DNA from: Nitrospira sp. UBA2083
Lineage (GTDB): Bacteria; Nitrospirota; Nitrospiria; Nitrospirales; Nitrospiraceae
Length of the DNA stretch: 16,478 nt
Reading direction: 5' to 3'
Assembly: GCA_002331625.1 (NCBI GenBank)
Contig: DCZN01000046.1
Coordinates: forward strand, 943-17,420
Shown here piece by piece: positions 1 through 7,256 of the stretch. The notes under the pieces were generated by a model. The model was not told the DNA's origin, did no database searches, and saw nothing but the letters and a program-made list of their open reading frames with translations. A program made the translations under genes and the position numbers. Numbering within the stretch: position 1 is the stretch's first letter; each line of letters opens with the position of its first letter.

Positions 1-632
1 ATCATCTCTGGGGCATATCCCTGCTCCCGAAGCCGTCTTGCCCCCGCCTCTCCACTATAGCGGGTGGCAATAATGATCATGGCCTTGGCCGCATAGGTGA
101 AGGCTGTGTCCCACGACACACGGAGCATATCGTCTAAGAAGCGGCTATCGAATTTATACTTGCGCTTAGTTTCAGGCGTGAGTTCCGGCGACCCATCGTC
201 CATCCACTGCTTCCAACCCTTCCGCATAAGCGGGCCCTTGAGGCGATAGGGACCGTAGACGCGCCGGTGAAACGTGAAACCCTTTAGACACATTCTCGGA
301 TTGTGCGCAAAAGTTCCACGATTGCCATACAAGTCTTCATAAGTTTGATGGTCATAATTTTGCTCGACGCGCATCACCACGCCGTTACGTACAAAGGCGC
401 GAACGCGGCAGGCATGCGTGTCATTGGGTGAGCAGACCCATGTAAAGGATGAATCGTACCGATACTGATCGTGATAGACGCGCTCCCATGACCGGTCCGG
501 ATAATCTCCCAAGGGATTTCCGACCTCGATCACCGGTTGGAGCGCCGTCAATGCCAGGACCTTGTCCGCCACAGCTGCCGCGGCAACCGTACCGGCAGAG
601 ACCTTTAAGAATTGTCGACGTGACAAGAACAT
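1..632 (-). CDS. nxrA: Nitrite oxidoreductase alpha subunit NxrA, 5' part (runs off the left edge)
   Basis: Catalytic molybdopterin subunit of nitrite oxidoreductase, which oxidises nitrite to nitrate; in Nitrospira it is thought to face the periplasm. Only about 210 residues are visible; the whole protein is normally around 1,100-1,150. The N-terminus carries a twin-arginine export signal (SRRQFLK at residues 4-10, then an Ala-rich hydrophobic stretch to about residue 28), which supports Tat export of the folded cofactor-bound enzyme. Residues 67-75 give Cys67-x3-Asp71-x3-Cys75, with Cys115 as the likely fourth ligand. This is the FS0 iron-sulfur site of type II DMSO-reductase-family enzymes, where NarG has His-x3-Cys-x3-Cys. 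The start is the ATG at 632, preceded by AGGAGG (641-646) with 8 nt spacing. I recognise the sequence as the Nitrospira type by memory. The molybdenum-site residues and the partner gene nxrB lie outside the window. Confidence 0.93.
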   Translation of the reverse strand, partial: MFLSRRQFLKVSAGTVAAAAVADKVLALTALQPVIEVGNPLGDYPDRSWERVYHDQYRYDSSFTWVCSPNDTHACRVRAFVRNGVVMRVEQNYDHQTYEDLYGNRGTFAHNPRMCLKGFTFHRRVYGPYRLKGPLMRKGWKQWMDDGSPELTPETKRKYKFDSRFLDDMLRVSWDTAFTYAAKAMIIIATRYSGEAGARRLREQGYAPEM

Positions 633-817
633 TGTAGGTACCTCCTAACAGTTATAAACTTGAACGAACTTTAAAAATTTCTTTCTTTTGTTATTGATCT
701 ATTTCTGACGGTGTTTTGTAATGACTCGCTGCGTTACGTCACCTAGCTTTCGGCTCGATGCTAAAAAATCCGCCACGCATATATCATTCTGAGCCATGCG
801 CTTCAATGAAAACCTTC

Positions 818-832
818 GCAAGATTCAAACCA
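818..832 (-). promoter_or_regulatory. Candidate sigma-54 (-24/-12) promoter of nxrA
   Basis: On the minus strand the 15-mer starts TGG, continues TTTGAATC and ends TTGC. The -24 GG and -12 GC doublets have the correct 10-nt gap. Against the pattern TGGYAYR-N4-TTGCW, 10 of 12 defined positions match; mismatches are T for A in the -24 block and G for the final W. A start near position 806 would leave a leader of about 175 nt before the nxrA ATG. It is a by-eye match in AT-rich DNA and could be chance. Confidence 0.3.
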
Positions 833-1014
833 TGTGCATTAGGGACCGTCATATTTTCCTGGAGTTAACGCATAACTATTTAATATTAATACTGTTATCT
901 GTCTTTATTTGTATGAATTTAGGCGATGATGGGATCATCTTGTGTGAGTAGTCTTCGTATCACTGTCGGTGTGTTAGTTTAATATTTGATGAATTTGAGG
1001 AAGTGGTAACCTAG

Positions 1015-1054
1015 CAATATATTGAAAACAATGATTAATTGTCGTCAATATTGA
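1015..1054. repeat. Cluster of three AT-rich dyads upstream of nxrA
   Basis: Three small symmetric elements lie within 40 bp: the perfect 10-bp palindrome CAATATATTG (1015-1024), an ACAAT / ATTGT inverted repeat with a 5-bp centre (about 1028-1042), and the perfect palindrome TCAATATTGA (1045-1054). They lie roughly 200 bp upstream of the sigma-54 candidate, a usual distance for activator sites. Short palindromes are common in AT-rich DNA, so function is only suggested. Confidence 0.25.
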
Positions 1055-1136
1055 ATTCTGTTTATGACGTTACTGAATAGTAGCAGTGAGGATTGACTGA
1101 AACGAAATTCTATCTGCAGTGGTTAAGAATCCTGGC

Positions 1137-1165
1137 TTGACAGTATCTTGAGAGGTCAGTAAACT
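1137..1165 (+). promoter_or_regulatory. Sigma-70 promoter of tRNA-Gly
   Basis: A perfect TTGACA -35 box (1137-1142) is followed after exactly 17 nt by TAAACT (1160-1165), four of six matches to the -10 consensus. Transcription would start near 1172, about 13 nt before the mature tRNA 5' end. This fits a strong stable-RNA promoter with a short 5' leader. Confidence 0.78.
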
Positions 1166-1184
1166 CCGCATCTCGTGCTCACGA

Positions 1185-1259
1185 GCGGGAATAGCTCAGT
1201 GGTAGAGCATCGCCTTGCCAAGGCGAGGGTCGAGGGTTCAAATCCCTTTTCCCGCTCCA
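1185..1259 (+). tRNA. tRNA-Gly (anticodon GCC)
   Basis: The 75-nt sequence folds into a complete cloverleaf. Acceptor GCGGGAA (1185-1191) pairs with TTCCCGC (1249-1255). The D stem is GCTC/GAGC, the anticodon stem TCGCC/GGCGA with loop TTGCCAA, the variable loop 5 nt, and the T arm GAGGG-TTCAAAT-CCCTT. The anticodon GCC at 1217-1219 reads GGC and GGU glycine codons. Discriminator T is followed by an encoded CCA (1257-1259). It is a single tRNA gene, transcribed away from nxrA and convergent with the transglutaminase operon. Confidence 0.97.
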
Positions 1260-1332
1260 AATTCGATTGACCAATTGGTTCATTGCCTTCCTAAGTTCTC
1301 ATTCGCCGCGTCCCATAGGCCCTAAGGCTTCA

Positions 1333-1376
1333 GCTTACAGAGCCATCGTAAGCGGATGCCCCTGTACTCTTGGCAT
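1333..1376. terminator. Possible hairpins in the convergent gap between tRNA-Gly and the transglutaminase gene
   Basis: GCTTAC (1333-1338) and GTAAGC (1348-1353) form a perfect 6-bp stem around a 9-nt loop. ATGCC (1356-1360) and GGCAT (1372-1376) form a second, weaker one. Neither is followed by a T tract on either strand, so these are not canonical intrinsic terminators. They are the only structures I see in the 134-bp gap where two transcription units converge. Confidence 0.25.
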
Positions 1377-1393
1377 GAAACCGTTGAACTCGC

Positions 1394-3589
1394 TTATAGT
1401 TTCTGTAACGACATTAACCGGTGAAGGTCGTCGTTCGCACGCTGCAACTCTTCTTGGGTGAGCGGAATGTGACCAAACCTCGCTTGGCAATAGAGTCCCG
1501 TAATGGAGGCCACATGAGCATTGGCCGCGCTCCAGCGCGCGCGTATGATCCCAACAAACTCGATGGGCGCCATGGCGGTGGGCTTTGCAATACCTTGCCG
1601 TGACAGATAGGTAAGCATTCGACCATACAGATTGGCCATGGCTTGGTCTTGACGGGAACGCTTTTCCCCAGGACTCCGTCCAGCCCACGGCTGCCTCATA
1701 CCCAGCCAGAGCAGGACGGCAAGTCCGATCAGTACCGATCCAAACGTCTTTCCAAGAAATCCGATTCGTACCCGAGAGACATCCTGTGTGATGATCCCAC
1801 CGAGTATCGCCGTGAACGCGCTCACGAGTGAGGTCATGGAATCCAACGCTTTGTTTCGGACCGATGTACTTCCGGCTTTCAATTCTTGAACGACTGCAAA
1901 TTGATCTGCGGCACTATACTGTACAAAAAATCGGTTCCACTGGAGCCTCACATTGTCCAGCACACGTCCCAACACCGTCCAGGCCGGGTTACCATCTCCT
2001 GCCCCTTCCAGGATCGGAGGAGTCGGATCCATCGGGATCCATCCAGAGTGTGGGAGATGCACCTCTACCCACGCATGGGCATCCTGTTGCCTCACGACAT
2101 AGTAATTGCCATACTCGTTCCATTCCGTCGCAAGAAAACCCGTCACCAAACGCGCCGGGATTCCAACCATCCGAAGCAGAATCACCATGGCCGTCGCGTA
2201 GTGTTCGCAATACCCGGTCTTTCGGGTGAAGAGAAATTCTTCAAGCGGGTGATCCTGTTCCGCAAGTGGTGCATCCAAGCTGTACCGGTAGTTGTGTGTT
2301 AAGTAGATCTGAATCGCATTGACCTTTTCGTACGCGCCGCGTGTGGCGTGCGTCAGTTCCCGTGCCAACGCACCGACCCGTTCCGATTCATGAGGGATTT
2401 GCAAGAAGTAGCTTGCGAACGACTCCGGATAGAGTCCGGCTTCTGAGCTGAAGTCGGCCGGGACCAGGGGGGTGGAGCGGGAAACCACTGTGTATTCTAT
2501 TCGCGAGGCGCTGGGGAACGGCAAGTAGACAGACCCGGTGACATCGGAGAGCAGATTGGGGAACGGTCCGCTTACGCTTTCGACGAAGGGTGCGGCAAAG
2601 AGCACCGGCGTGTCGAGGGGTTCGAGAAGGATTTTCTGTTGAATGGTTTCACCAGACTGGAGCGATACCGTCGATCGCTTGCCCCGAAGCACAAATGTTC
2701 CTGCCGTCTCTTCCCTGAGGCTCCGCCGATGGCTCAGTCTATTGGTCCACGCTTTACCATCGTAGCGATCAAACGAGACCCCACGGATGTAGAGGGGTCC
2801 ACCATTGCGCAACGGACGACCGGATAACTCGACTCGCATGACGATGCTGGGGGCTCGTTTGATCGGGCCGATGGCACCTAAGTTTACGGTATCGGAAAAC
2901 CCAGACGTGCGGAGGTTTTCCCCAACCCCTTTCTGGTAAAAGCCTGCGCTGAGGCGTGGAATCGTGAAGAAAATCACCAACGTCATGAGAAAGGCCCCGA
3001 TTGCCAGCCCGTTTCCAATCCAGAAGAGATGGGGCGTCACCCGGTCGAACCCGTCTTGAGCGTCGTGTGGGATCGTGCGAGGGATCGTGAAACTCCCGGT
3101 CGCCTCCGAACTCTTGGTCAATTGGAACAGCAGAAGCGTCCAGACCCCGGCTAGGAGGTAGAGCGTGAAGATCGGGAAAAACCAAAGATCTGTTGTGAGA
3201 GACCCTGATGCCAGGATTGCGACGAGGCTGATGGCATAGAGATGGAGATAATCCCGACGAAACTTGAGATTGAAAAGTTTGATGACCATCAGCAGCATCA
3301 GGAAATGAATTCCGGCCGGGAGCAGTTCCTCTGAGACCCACAACAGATCCACCCAGAATCCCAGAAAGCCGCCGATTACAACCAGATTCCACCCAGTGGC
3401 AGAAATAGGAACCCGCATGACCAGGTGATCGACAGACGAAATTCCTACGCTCCGCAACAGCACGACGATCAAGGCCATGCCGGTCAGTGCAGCCAGCCAT
3501 TCCGGCAAGCCGGTCCCGACCATCAATCCGATAAAAGAAGCCGATGCCAGCAAAATGGACGTGAGCCGAAGAGCCTGATCAAACGGCAT
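1394..3589 (-). CDS. Transglutaminase-like membrane protein (DUF3488/TgpA type)
   Basis: Large integral membrane protein with an extracytoplasmic transglutaminase-like cysteine-protease-fold domain; families of this type act in the envelope but their substrates are mostly unknown. Numbering is from the ATG at 3589 (731 residues). Several hydrophobic helices fill residues 5-210, followed by a beta-rich linker. The catalytic domain has Cys461 (TGYCEHYA), His505 (DAHAWVE) and Asp521 (PMDPTPP), an intact triad. One more helix lies near 615-632, followed by a cytoplasmic tail. A TTG at 3601 would add 4 residues, but GGAGGAG at 3593-3599 is placed to serve the ATG at 3589. Its start overlaps the end of the DUF58 gene by 11 nt, so the two are probably translationally coupled. 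Last gene of the operon. Confidence 0.9.
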   Translation of the reverse strand: MPFDQALRLTSILLASASFIGLMVGTGLPEWLAALTGMALIVVLLRSVGISSVDHLVMRVPISATGWNLVVIGGFLGFWVDLLWVSEELLPAGIHFLMLLMVIKLFNLKFRRDYLHLYAISLVAILASGSLTTDLWFFPIFTLYLLAGVWTLLLFQLTKSSEATGSFTIPRTIPHDAQDGFDRVTPHLFWIGNGLAIGAFLMTLVIFFTIPRLSAGFYQKGVGENLRTSGFSDTVNLGAIGPIKRAPSIVMRVELSGRPLRNGGPLYIRGVSFDRYDGKAWTNRLSHRRSLREETAGTFVLRGKRSTVSLQSGETIQQKILLEPLDTPVLFAAPFVESVSGPFPNLLSDVTGSVYLPFPSASRIEYTVVSRSTPLVPADFSSEAGLYPESFASYFLQIPHESERVGALARELTHATRGAYEKVNAIQIYLTHNYRYSLDAPLAEQDHPLEEFLFTRKTGYCEHYATAMVILLRMVGIPARLVTGFLATEWNEYGNYYVVRQQDAHAWVEVHLPHSGWIPMDPTPPILEGAGDGNPAWTVLGRVLDNVRLQWNRFFVQYSAADQFAVVQELKAGSTSVRNKALDSMTSLVSAFTAILGGIITQDVSRVRIGFLGKTFGSVLIGLAVLLWLGMRQPWAGRSPGEKRSRQDQAMANLYGRMLTYLSRQGIAKPTAMAPIEFVGIIRARWSAANAHVASITGLYCQARFGHIPLTQEELQRANDDLHRLMSLQKL

Positions 3590-4727
3590 GGGCTCCTCCA
3601 AGTATCATCTCCCCATCAATCATGACGAGCGGATGTTCGGCTTTTTCATCCCCTGGCCCCCGCCACGACTGGACAAGAATCAGCGCCCCTGCAGCGCCGT
3701 CTTCGATGGGAGGATCGACAGACTCGTGCGACGACAGGAACTCGGTAGTGGGGACACGACGCTCGCAGAGGGCCAGCATACGTAGCAGTTCGAGGCTGTG
3801 AGCTTCTCCTTGCCCGAATGACGAGCGTTCTGACCCTACCAGCAACTGGAGGCCATAGCCCTGGTATGTCAGGTGCTGAATCAACGAGGCCGCCACGGAG
3901 ACCGCCTGTTCAAATACCGCATCATGACTGTCGGGCGCGGTCGTTGGCACATGTATGACGGCTCGGCGTTGTTCTTCTGCCTCAGTTTCTCGAATAATCA
4001 GTTGGGACGTTCGTGCCGTCGTCGGCCAATGAATACTGCGAGAGTCATCTCCCGCGTGATAGAGACGGAGATTATATAAGTCGCTACCGTGACCGCGTCG
4101 ATGGACAGACTGCTCGTGACCAGCTGCGAAGAGGCCTCGTAACAGACTCTCGTCGAGCGGCTGGATCTCCGGACACACCGTGACCGTCTCTTCGATTGGA
4201 TAAAAGGCCTTTTTCGTGAACAGCCCGAACGGAAACTCCGTGCTGACGCGGACACCATCCAGCTGCAATTTTCCACGCCGTGTGGGGGTCAACGGATAGG
4301 AGAGCAGCCGGCTGTTGCCGGGAGCCAGGTACCGAACCTCTAGTCTGGATGAGACATCATGATCATCACTCACGTCACACATCGTCAAGGAGAAGCTCGC
4401 CAATCGTGCCTTCCGGTTTTTCACCGCCAGAATGGCTGTAATGGATTCATTCACGAAGAGAAGGTCGGGCAGATGACGGTGCAGTTCCAAGCGTCGCAAG
4501 CAATACTCCGCAAGAATGCCTGAGACGAGGATCAGGCTGAGCATCATGGCTAATAAGAGATAGAACAGGTTGTTCCCGGTGTTGATGGCGGCAATACCGA
4601 TGGCGAGCGTAAAGATCAGGAATTGCAGGCCTTCCGATGTCACCCGCGTGGAGCGGCGACGGAAGAGCCGGCGAATCACGGAAGCGGATGGAAATGGCAT
4701 ACAACCACCGACACTGCGAGGGTTCAC
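3579..4727 (-). CDS. DUF58 family membrane-anchored protein
   Basis: Middle gene of the MoxR - DUF58 - transglutaminase trio. DUF58 proteins carry a von Willebrand factor A-like fold and are thought to be adaptors or substrates of MoxR ATPases; biochemical function is poorly known. In 382 residues there are two hydrophobic helices at about 35-51 and 54-76, then an immunoglobulin-like beta region. The conserved DUF58 block follows at about 211-253, with RRGHGSDLYNLRLYHAGDD and, further on, IHWPTTAR. The longest start is GTG at 4727, 16 nt after the MoxR stop; ATG at 4700 is an alternative that would remove 9 residues. Neither has a strong ribosome site. The stop lies inside the next gene's start, implying coupled translation. 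Confidence 0.88.
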   Translation of the reverse strand: MNPRSVGGCMPFPSASVIRRLFRRRSTRVTSEGLQFLIFTLAIGIAAINTGNNLFYLLLAMMLSLILVSGILAEYCLRRLELHRHLPDLLFVNESITAILAVKNRKARLASFSLTMCDVSDDHDVSSRLEVRYLAPGNSRLLSYPLTPTRRGKLQLDGVRVSTEFPFGLFTKKAFYPIEETVTVCPEIQPLDESLLRGLFAAGHEQSVHRRGHGSDLYNLRLYHAGDDSRSIHWPTTARTSQLIIRETEAEEQRRAVIHVPTTAPDSHDAVFEQAVSVAASLIQHLTYQGYGLQLLVGSERSSFGQGEAHSLELLRMLALCERRVPTTEFLSSHESVDPPIEDGAAGALILVQSWRGPGDEKAEHPLVMIDGEMILGGAHAV

Positions 4728-4743
4728 CGGCTTCAGGAAAGAT

Positions 4744-5685
4744 TTATACAGGGACAGGAACCGTGTCGATCAAATCCTGGATGATGCGTTCCGCTTGTTC
4801 AAAACTTCGCGGCCGCAGACCCTGCTGGCGTGCCACCATGATGCGGTGAGACAAGACGATCGGGGCCAGCTCCTTCACATCATCCGGAAGACAATACGTC
4901 CGACCACGCACGAATGCCAACGCCTTGGCGGCACGGCTCAATGCAAGAGCTCCTCGCGTACTCACCCCGAGGGACAAGAGGGCCGACTGCCTCGTACTGT
5001 GAACGATGGCCAACAAATAGTCGGTCAGACTCTCCTCCATGAATACCTTATCCACCTGATCCTGGAGGTGGACGACATCTTGCGCGGTCAGGAGCGGCAG
5101 CAGATCTTCAGCCGGATGGAGCGACGGGGACCGCTCGAGGACTTTCCGTTCTTCCTCAGGCGACGGATAGCCGATACGCAACCTCATCAAGAATCGATCA
5201 AGCTGTGACTCGGGGAGAGGAAAGGTGCCATGGTATTCGGCGGGATTCTGCGTCGCAATGACCATAAACGGCTGACTCAGCGGATAGGTCTTATTGTCGA
5301 ACGAGATCTGCGCTTCACTCATGGCTTCCAACAAACTGCTCTGGGTTTTCGGCGTCGTTCGATTGATCTCATCCGCCAGAACAATGTTCGCGAAAATGGG
5401 GCCCGGCATGAATTCAAAGGTTTGCTTCTGGCGGTTAAAAATCGAGACCCCTACAATATCGGACGGAAGCAGATCGCTGGTAAACTGGATGCGTTTAAAT
5501 GAGCAATCGAGCGATCGTGCGAGGCTGTGGGCGAGTGTGGTTTTGCCGACGCCCGGGACGTCTTCAAGCAGGAGATGCCCGCGGGCGAGGAGCGCGACGA
5601 GGCTCATCTCGATGACCTGGGGTTTGCCCTTGATCACTCGGGCAATGTTCTCCTGGATGGCTCGAATAGTTTCTGTTGAATTCAT
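4744..5685 (-). CDS. MoxR-family AAA+ ATPase
   Basis: Cytoplasmic AAA+ ATPase of the MoxR/RavA clade, members of which act as chaperones that mature or activate partner protein complexes. The 313-residue length is typical. Visible motifs are Walker A PGVGKTT (44-50), Walker B VLADEINR (102-109), sensor-1 ATQNP (144-148) and the arginine-finger region QLDRF (161-165). All key residues are present. The ATG at 5685 is preceded in frame by a TAG only three codons upstream, so it is the first possible ATG; there is no good Shine-Dalgarno. First gene of the minus-strand operon, which continues with DUF58 and the transglutaminase protein. The promoter is probably at 5743-5771. Confidence 0.93.
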   Translation of the reverse strand: MNSTETIRAIQENIARVIKGKPQVIEMSLVALLARGHLLLEDVPGVGKTTLAHSLARSLDCSFKRIQFTSDLLPSDIVGVSIFNRQKQTFEFMPGPIFANIVLADEINRTTPKTQSSLLEAMSEAQISFDNKTYPLSQPFMVIATQNPAEYHGTFPLPESQLDRFLMRLRIGYPSPEEERKVLERSPSLHPAEDLLPLLTAQDVVHLQDQVDKVFMEESLTDYLLAIVHSTRQSALLSLGVSTRGALALSRAAKALAFVRGRTYCLPDDVKELAPIVLSHRIMVARQQGLRPRSFEQAERIIQDLIDTVPVPV

Positions 5686-5742
5686 AATGGGCTAGGACGT
5701 GGGATGGTGCTGGAAAATGGTGCGGTGATCGGACACCGTCGA

Positions 5743-5771
5743 AGTCTAACAAAGGGTCAAAAAGCGGTCAA
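5743..5771 (-). promoter_or_regulatory. Sigma-70 promoter of the moxR-DUF58-transglutaminase operon
   Basis: On the minus strand TTGACC (5771-5766) and TAGACT (5748-5743) are separated by exactly 17 nt, each close to the consensus hexamer. A start near 5736 gives a leader of about 50 nt before the MoxR ATG. A second TTGACC at 5760-5755 has no matching -10. Confidence 0.6.
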
Positions 5772-5793
5772 TTATTTGGGCTTTTTACGTCTT

Positions 5794-5836
5794 CGACCTA
5801 AATTCGGCTTCGACATCCGAACCAAACGTTAGGTCG
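5794..5836. repeat. Nested inverted repeat over the stop codon of the 435-residue gene
   Basis: CGACCTAA (5794-5801) and TTAGGTCG (5829-5836) form perfect 8-bp outer arms. Inside, TTCGG (5803-5807) and CCGAA (5817-5821) form a further 5-bp stem. The right outer arm includes the TAA stop of the minus-strand gene. No T tract follows on the minus strand, so it may be an unusual 3' end structure rather than a standard terminator. It separates that gene from the moxR promoter. Confidence 0.4.
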
Positions 5837-7136
5837 GAACAAGGGTGACCAACCAGGGCGGCACCTCTTCGGTCATGGCTGAAAACTTTCGTGCGGTACT
5901 GCTGGCGGGAACCCCGGGGAATGTCGCTCCCCGACTGATACGGACATATCGAAAATGGTTGGTCGGAGCGCCCATCGTCACGGACGACGGAGAGGCAAGA
6001 TACTCCCGGCGCAATGGCGCAAGGTCCGCGAGGTCTACGGATTCGCCGATCGGCAGGCTGATGAGCACATCGTATAACTTGCCGAAGACCTTGGGCAGCG
6101 TGACGGCATCGAACAGCTCGTCCTGGGGACGATAGCACGGCTCGTCGAGTAATTGCGCCAGCAGCTCCCAGAACACCTGCGCATCGACTGATCCCAATAC
6201 GCACAAGCATCCGCGACGAGCGAGCAGGTTCAGGAGTGCCAGAGGACCCGCGATCTCAAACTTCCAAGCAGGGAAGAGGAGAGCACGGCCGGCATGCTGA
6301 ACTTCGAGGGCTCGTTCCTTGCCGAAACGTGTCTGGCAATATATGCCCTTCGTGCGCTCGAGATCGTGATGAATAAGACCTTCAGAGAGCCTCGTCGGCT
6401 CGTACGCGAAGGTCGGTGTGGCAGGTGCCCAACAGGTGGCGATGGTGTATCTCGGCGCCAGCAGCTGCTGTGTGTCTAACTTACCCAGCTCGAACATATT
6501 CTGATTTCCGAAGAAGGCGAAAGACAGTCCCTCCGTCCGCTCCAATTTCTGTAGCCTCTCCCGATCCGCATGGAGCGGCCCTCCGAGTTCAGAACGAGGG
6601 TCGAGTCGGTCTAGACAGTGGAAGATGAGCGGTCGATGTTGTGGCGTGGGGTCAGCGAAATACTGCTGGATCAACTCCTCAGCAAATGAAAGATCGCCGG
6701 CGCCAATCTCCAGCACAGACGGCCTATCCGTGTGACGAAGGACATCGAAGGGATTGCGTAGTGTACGCAAAGCATCTTCAATCGCCTCGCTCGACAGGTC
6801 TGTCACAGGCCACTTCCCGACAGCACCAGGCACCAATTCGAAAAAGACAACCAGTGCACGCAGAGCTTTAGCCGCTGGAAAGCCTGTCATGGACTTGAGC
6901 CCCGCTCCATCAAGGTCTTGAACGCACTGCGGAGCATCCCGTTCGAAGAGATGCAGCAAGGCCGCTTTCACAGCAAGCGGAAGGTCTTGATTCTGAACAG
7001 CCTCGTGCAGTCTGGCGATGGTGGAGGAAAAGGCAGGACCTTCTAGCAGCTTCCGAGATGCTTCCCATTGTGCAGGAATCTGACGCGCGCGACGGCTGAC
7101 GCAGTAACGGAATTCAGAAAGCGGGTCGGAATTCAT
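5829..7136 (-). CDS. Hypothetical protein with a methyltransferase-like motif
   Basis: I do not recognise this 435-residue protein. It looks soluble, with no signal peptide or membrane helix. The N-terminal 130 residues are probably mostly helical. Residues 141-148 (VLEIGAGD) match motif I, the glycine-rich S-adenosylmethionine loop of Rossmann-fold methyltransferases, and the acidic-ended FHCLDRLD further on could be motif II. A hydrophobic stretch with LLNLLARRGCLCVLGS could be a later strand of the same fold. A catalytic motif is not evident, so it may be an inactive or divergent methyltransferase. Start is ATG 7136, without a clear ribosome site. It is monocistronic, downstream of nothing on its strand, and divergent from the ChaN-like gene. 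Confidence 0.75.
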   Translation of the reverse strand: MNSDPLSEFRYCVSRRARQIPAQWEASRKLLEGPAFSSTIARLHEAVQNQDLPLAVKAALLHLFERDAPQCVQDLDGAGLKSMTGFPAAKALRALVVFFELVPGAVGKWPVTDLSSEAIEDALRTLRNPFDVLRHTDRPSVLEIGAGDLSFAEELIQQYFADPTPQHRPLIFHCLDRLDPRSELGGPLHADRERLQKLERTEGLSFAFFGNQNMFELGKLDTQQLLAPRYTIATCWAPATPTFAYEPTRLSEGLIHHDLERTKGIYCQTRFGKERALEVQHAGRALLFPAWKFEIAGPLALLNLLARRGCLCVLGSVDAQVFWELLAQLLDEPCYRPQDELFDAVTLPKVFGKLYDVLISLPIGESVDLADLAPLRREYLASPSSVTMGAPTNHFRYVRISRGATFPGVPASSTARKFSAMTEEVPPWLVTLVPT

Positions 7137-7201
7137 AGGAGACGGATTGGTTCAGTGTGTCTCAGAGTCAATGGGGAAATGAAAAGGATAGTAGCCTTCA
7201 A

Positions 7202-7216
7202 ACTTGAGCGTCAAGT
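7202..7216. repeat. Inverted repeat in a divergent intergenic region
   Basis: ACTTGA (7202-7207) and TCAAGT (7211-7216) are perfect 6-bp arms around GCG. It lies in the 120-bp gap between the divergent 435-residue gene and the ChaN-like gene, 41 nt before the latter's start. It could be an operator; a matching promoter is not clear. Confidence 0.3.
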
Positions 7217-7256
7217 CCGCTTGTTCATGGTCATTCGGTGTGGTAGGAGTGGTTCC

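Larger units (their letters stand above)
647..1136. promoter_or_regulatory. Long AT-rich geneless region upstream of nxrA
   Basis: About 490 bp between the nxrA ribosome site and the tRNA-Gly promoter hold no plausible gene. Base composition is clearly more AT-rich than the flanking genes. For the minus strand it must hold the nxr promoter and regulatory sites. I see a possible sigma-54 element at 818-832, a small dyad with GATGAT and ATCATC arms at 925-939 (3-nt loop), and a group of AT-rich dyads at 1015-1054. No obvious sigma-70 promoter for nxrA stands out. That this is regulatory DNA is inferred from its position before a highly expressed respiratory gene. Confidence 0.5.

Noticed and set aside
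449..637. Plus-strand 62-codon open frame opposite nxrA
   Set aside because: It is antisense to a well-recognised coding sequence and has no ribosome site; a shadow frame.
765..781. A TGGC...GCA string on the minus strand upstream of nxrA as a sigma-54 promoter
   Set aside because: The gap between the GG and GC doublets is 11 nt, one too many, and the -12 block is TAGC rather than TTGC.
1267..1461. Open frame downstream of tRNA-Gly on the plus strand
   Set aside because: No ribosome site or motif, and it runs into the antisense of the transglutaminase gene.
2769..3500. 243-codon minus frame inside the transglutaminase gene
   Set aside because: Same strand, different frame of a confident gene; composition is unlike a protein (many Arg, Ser, Gly, Pro) and there are no motifs.
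4570..5208. 212-codon plus frame over MoxR and DUF58
   Set aside because: Antisense shadow of two confident genes.
7068..7256. N-terminal extension of the ChaN-like protein
   Set aside because: It would overlap the divergent gene, would bury the signal peptide and ignores the AGGAG site before ATG 7257.
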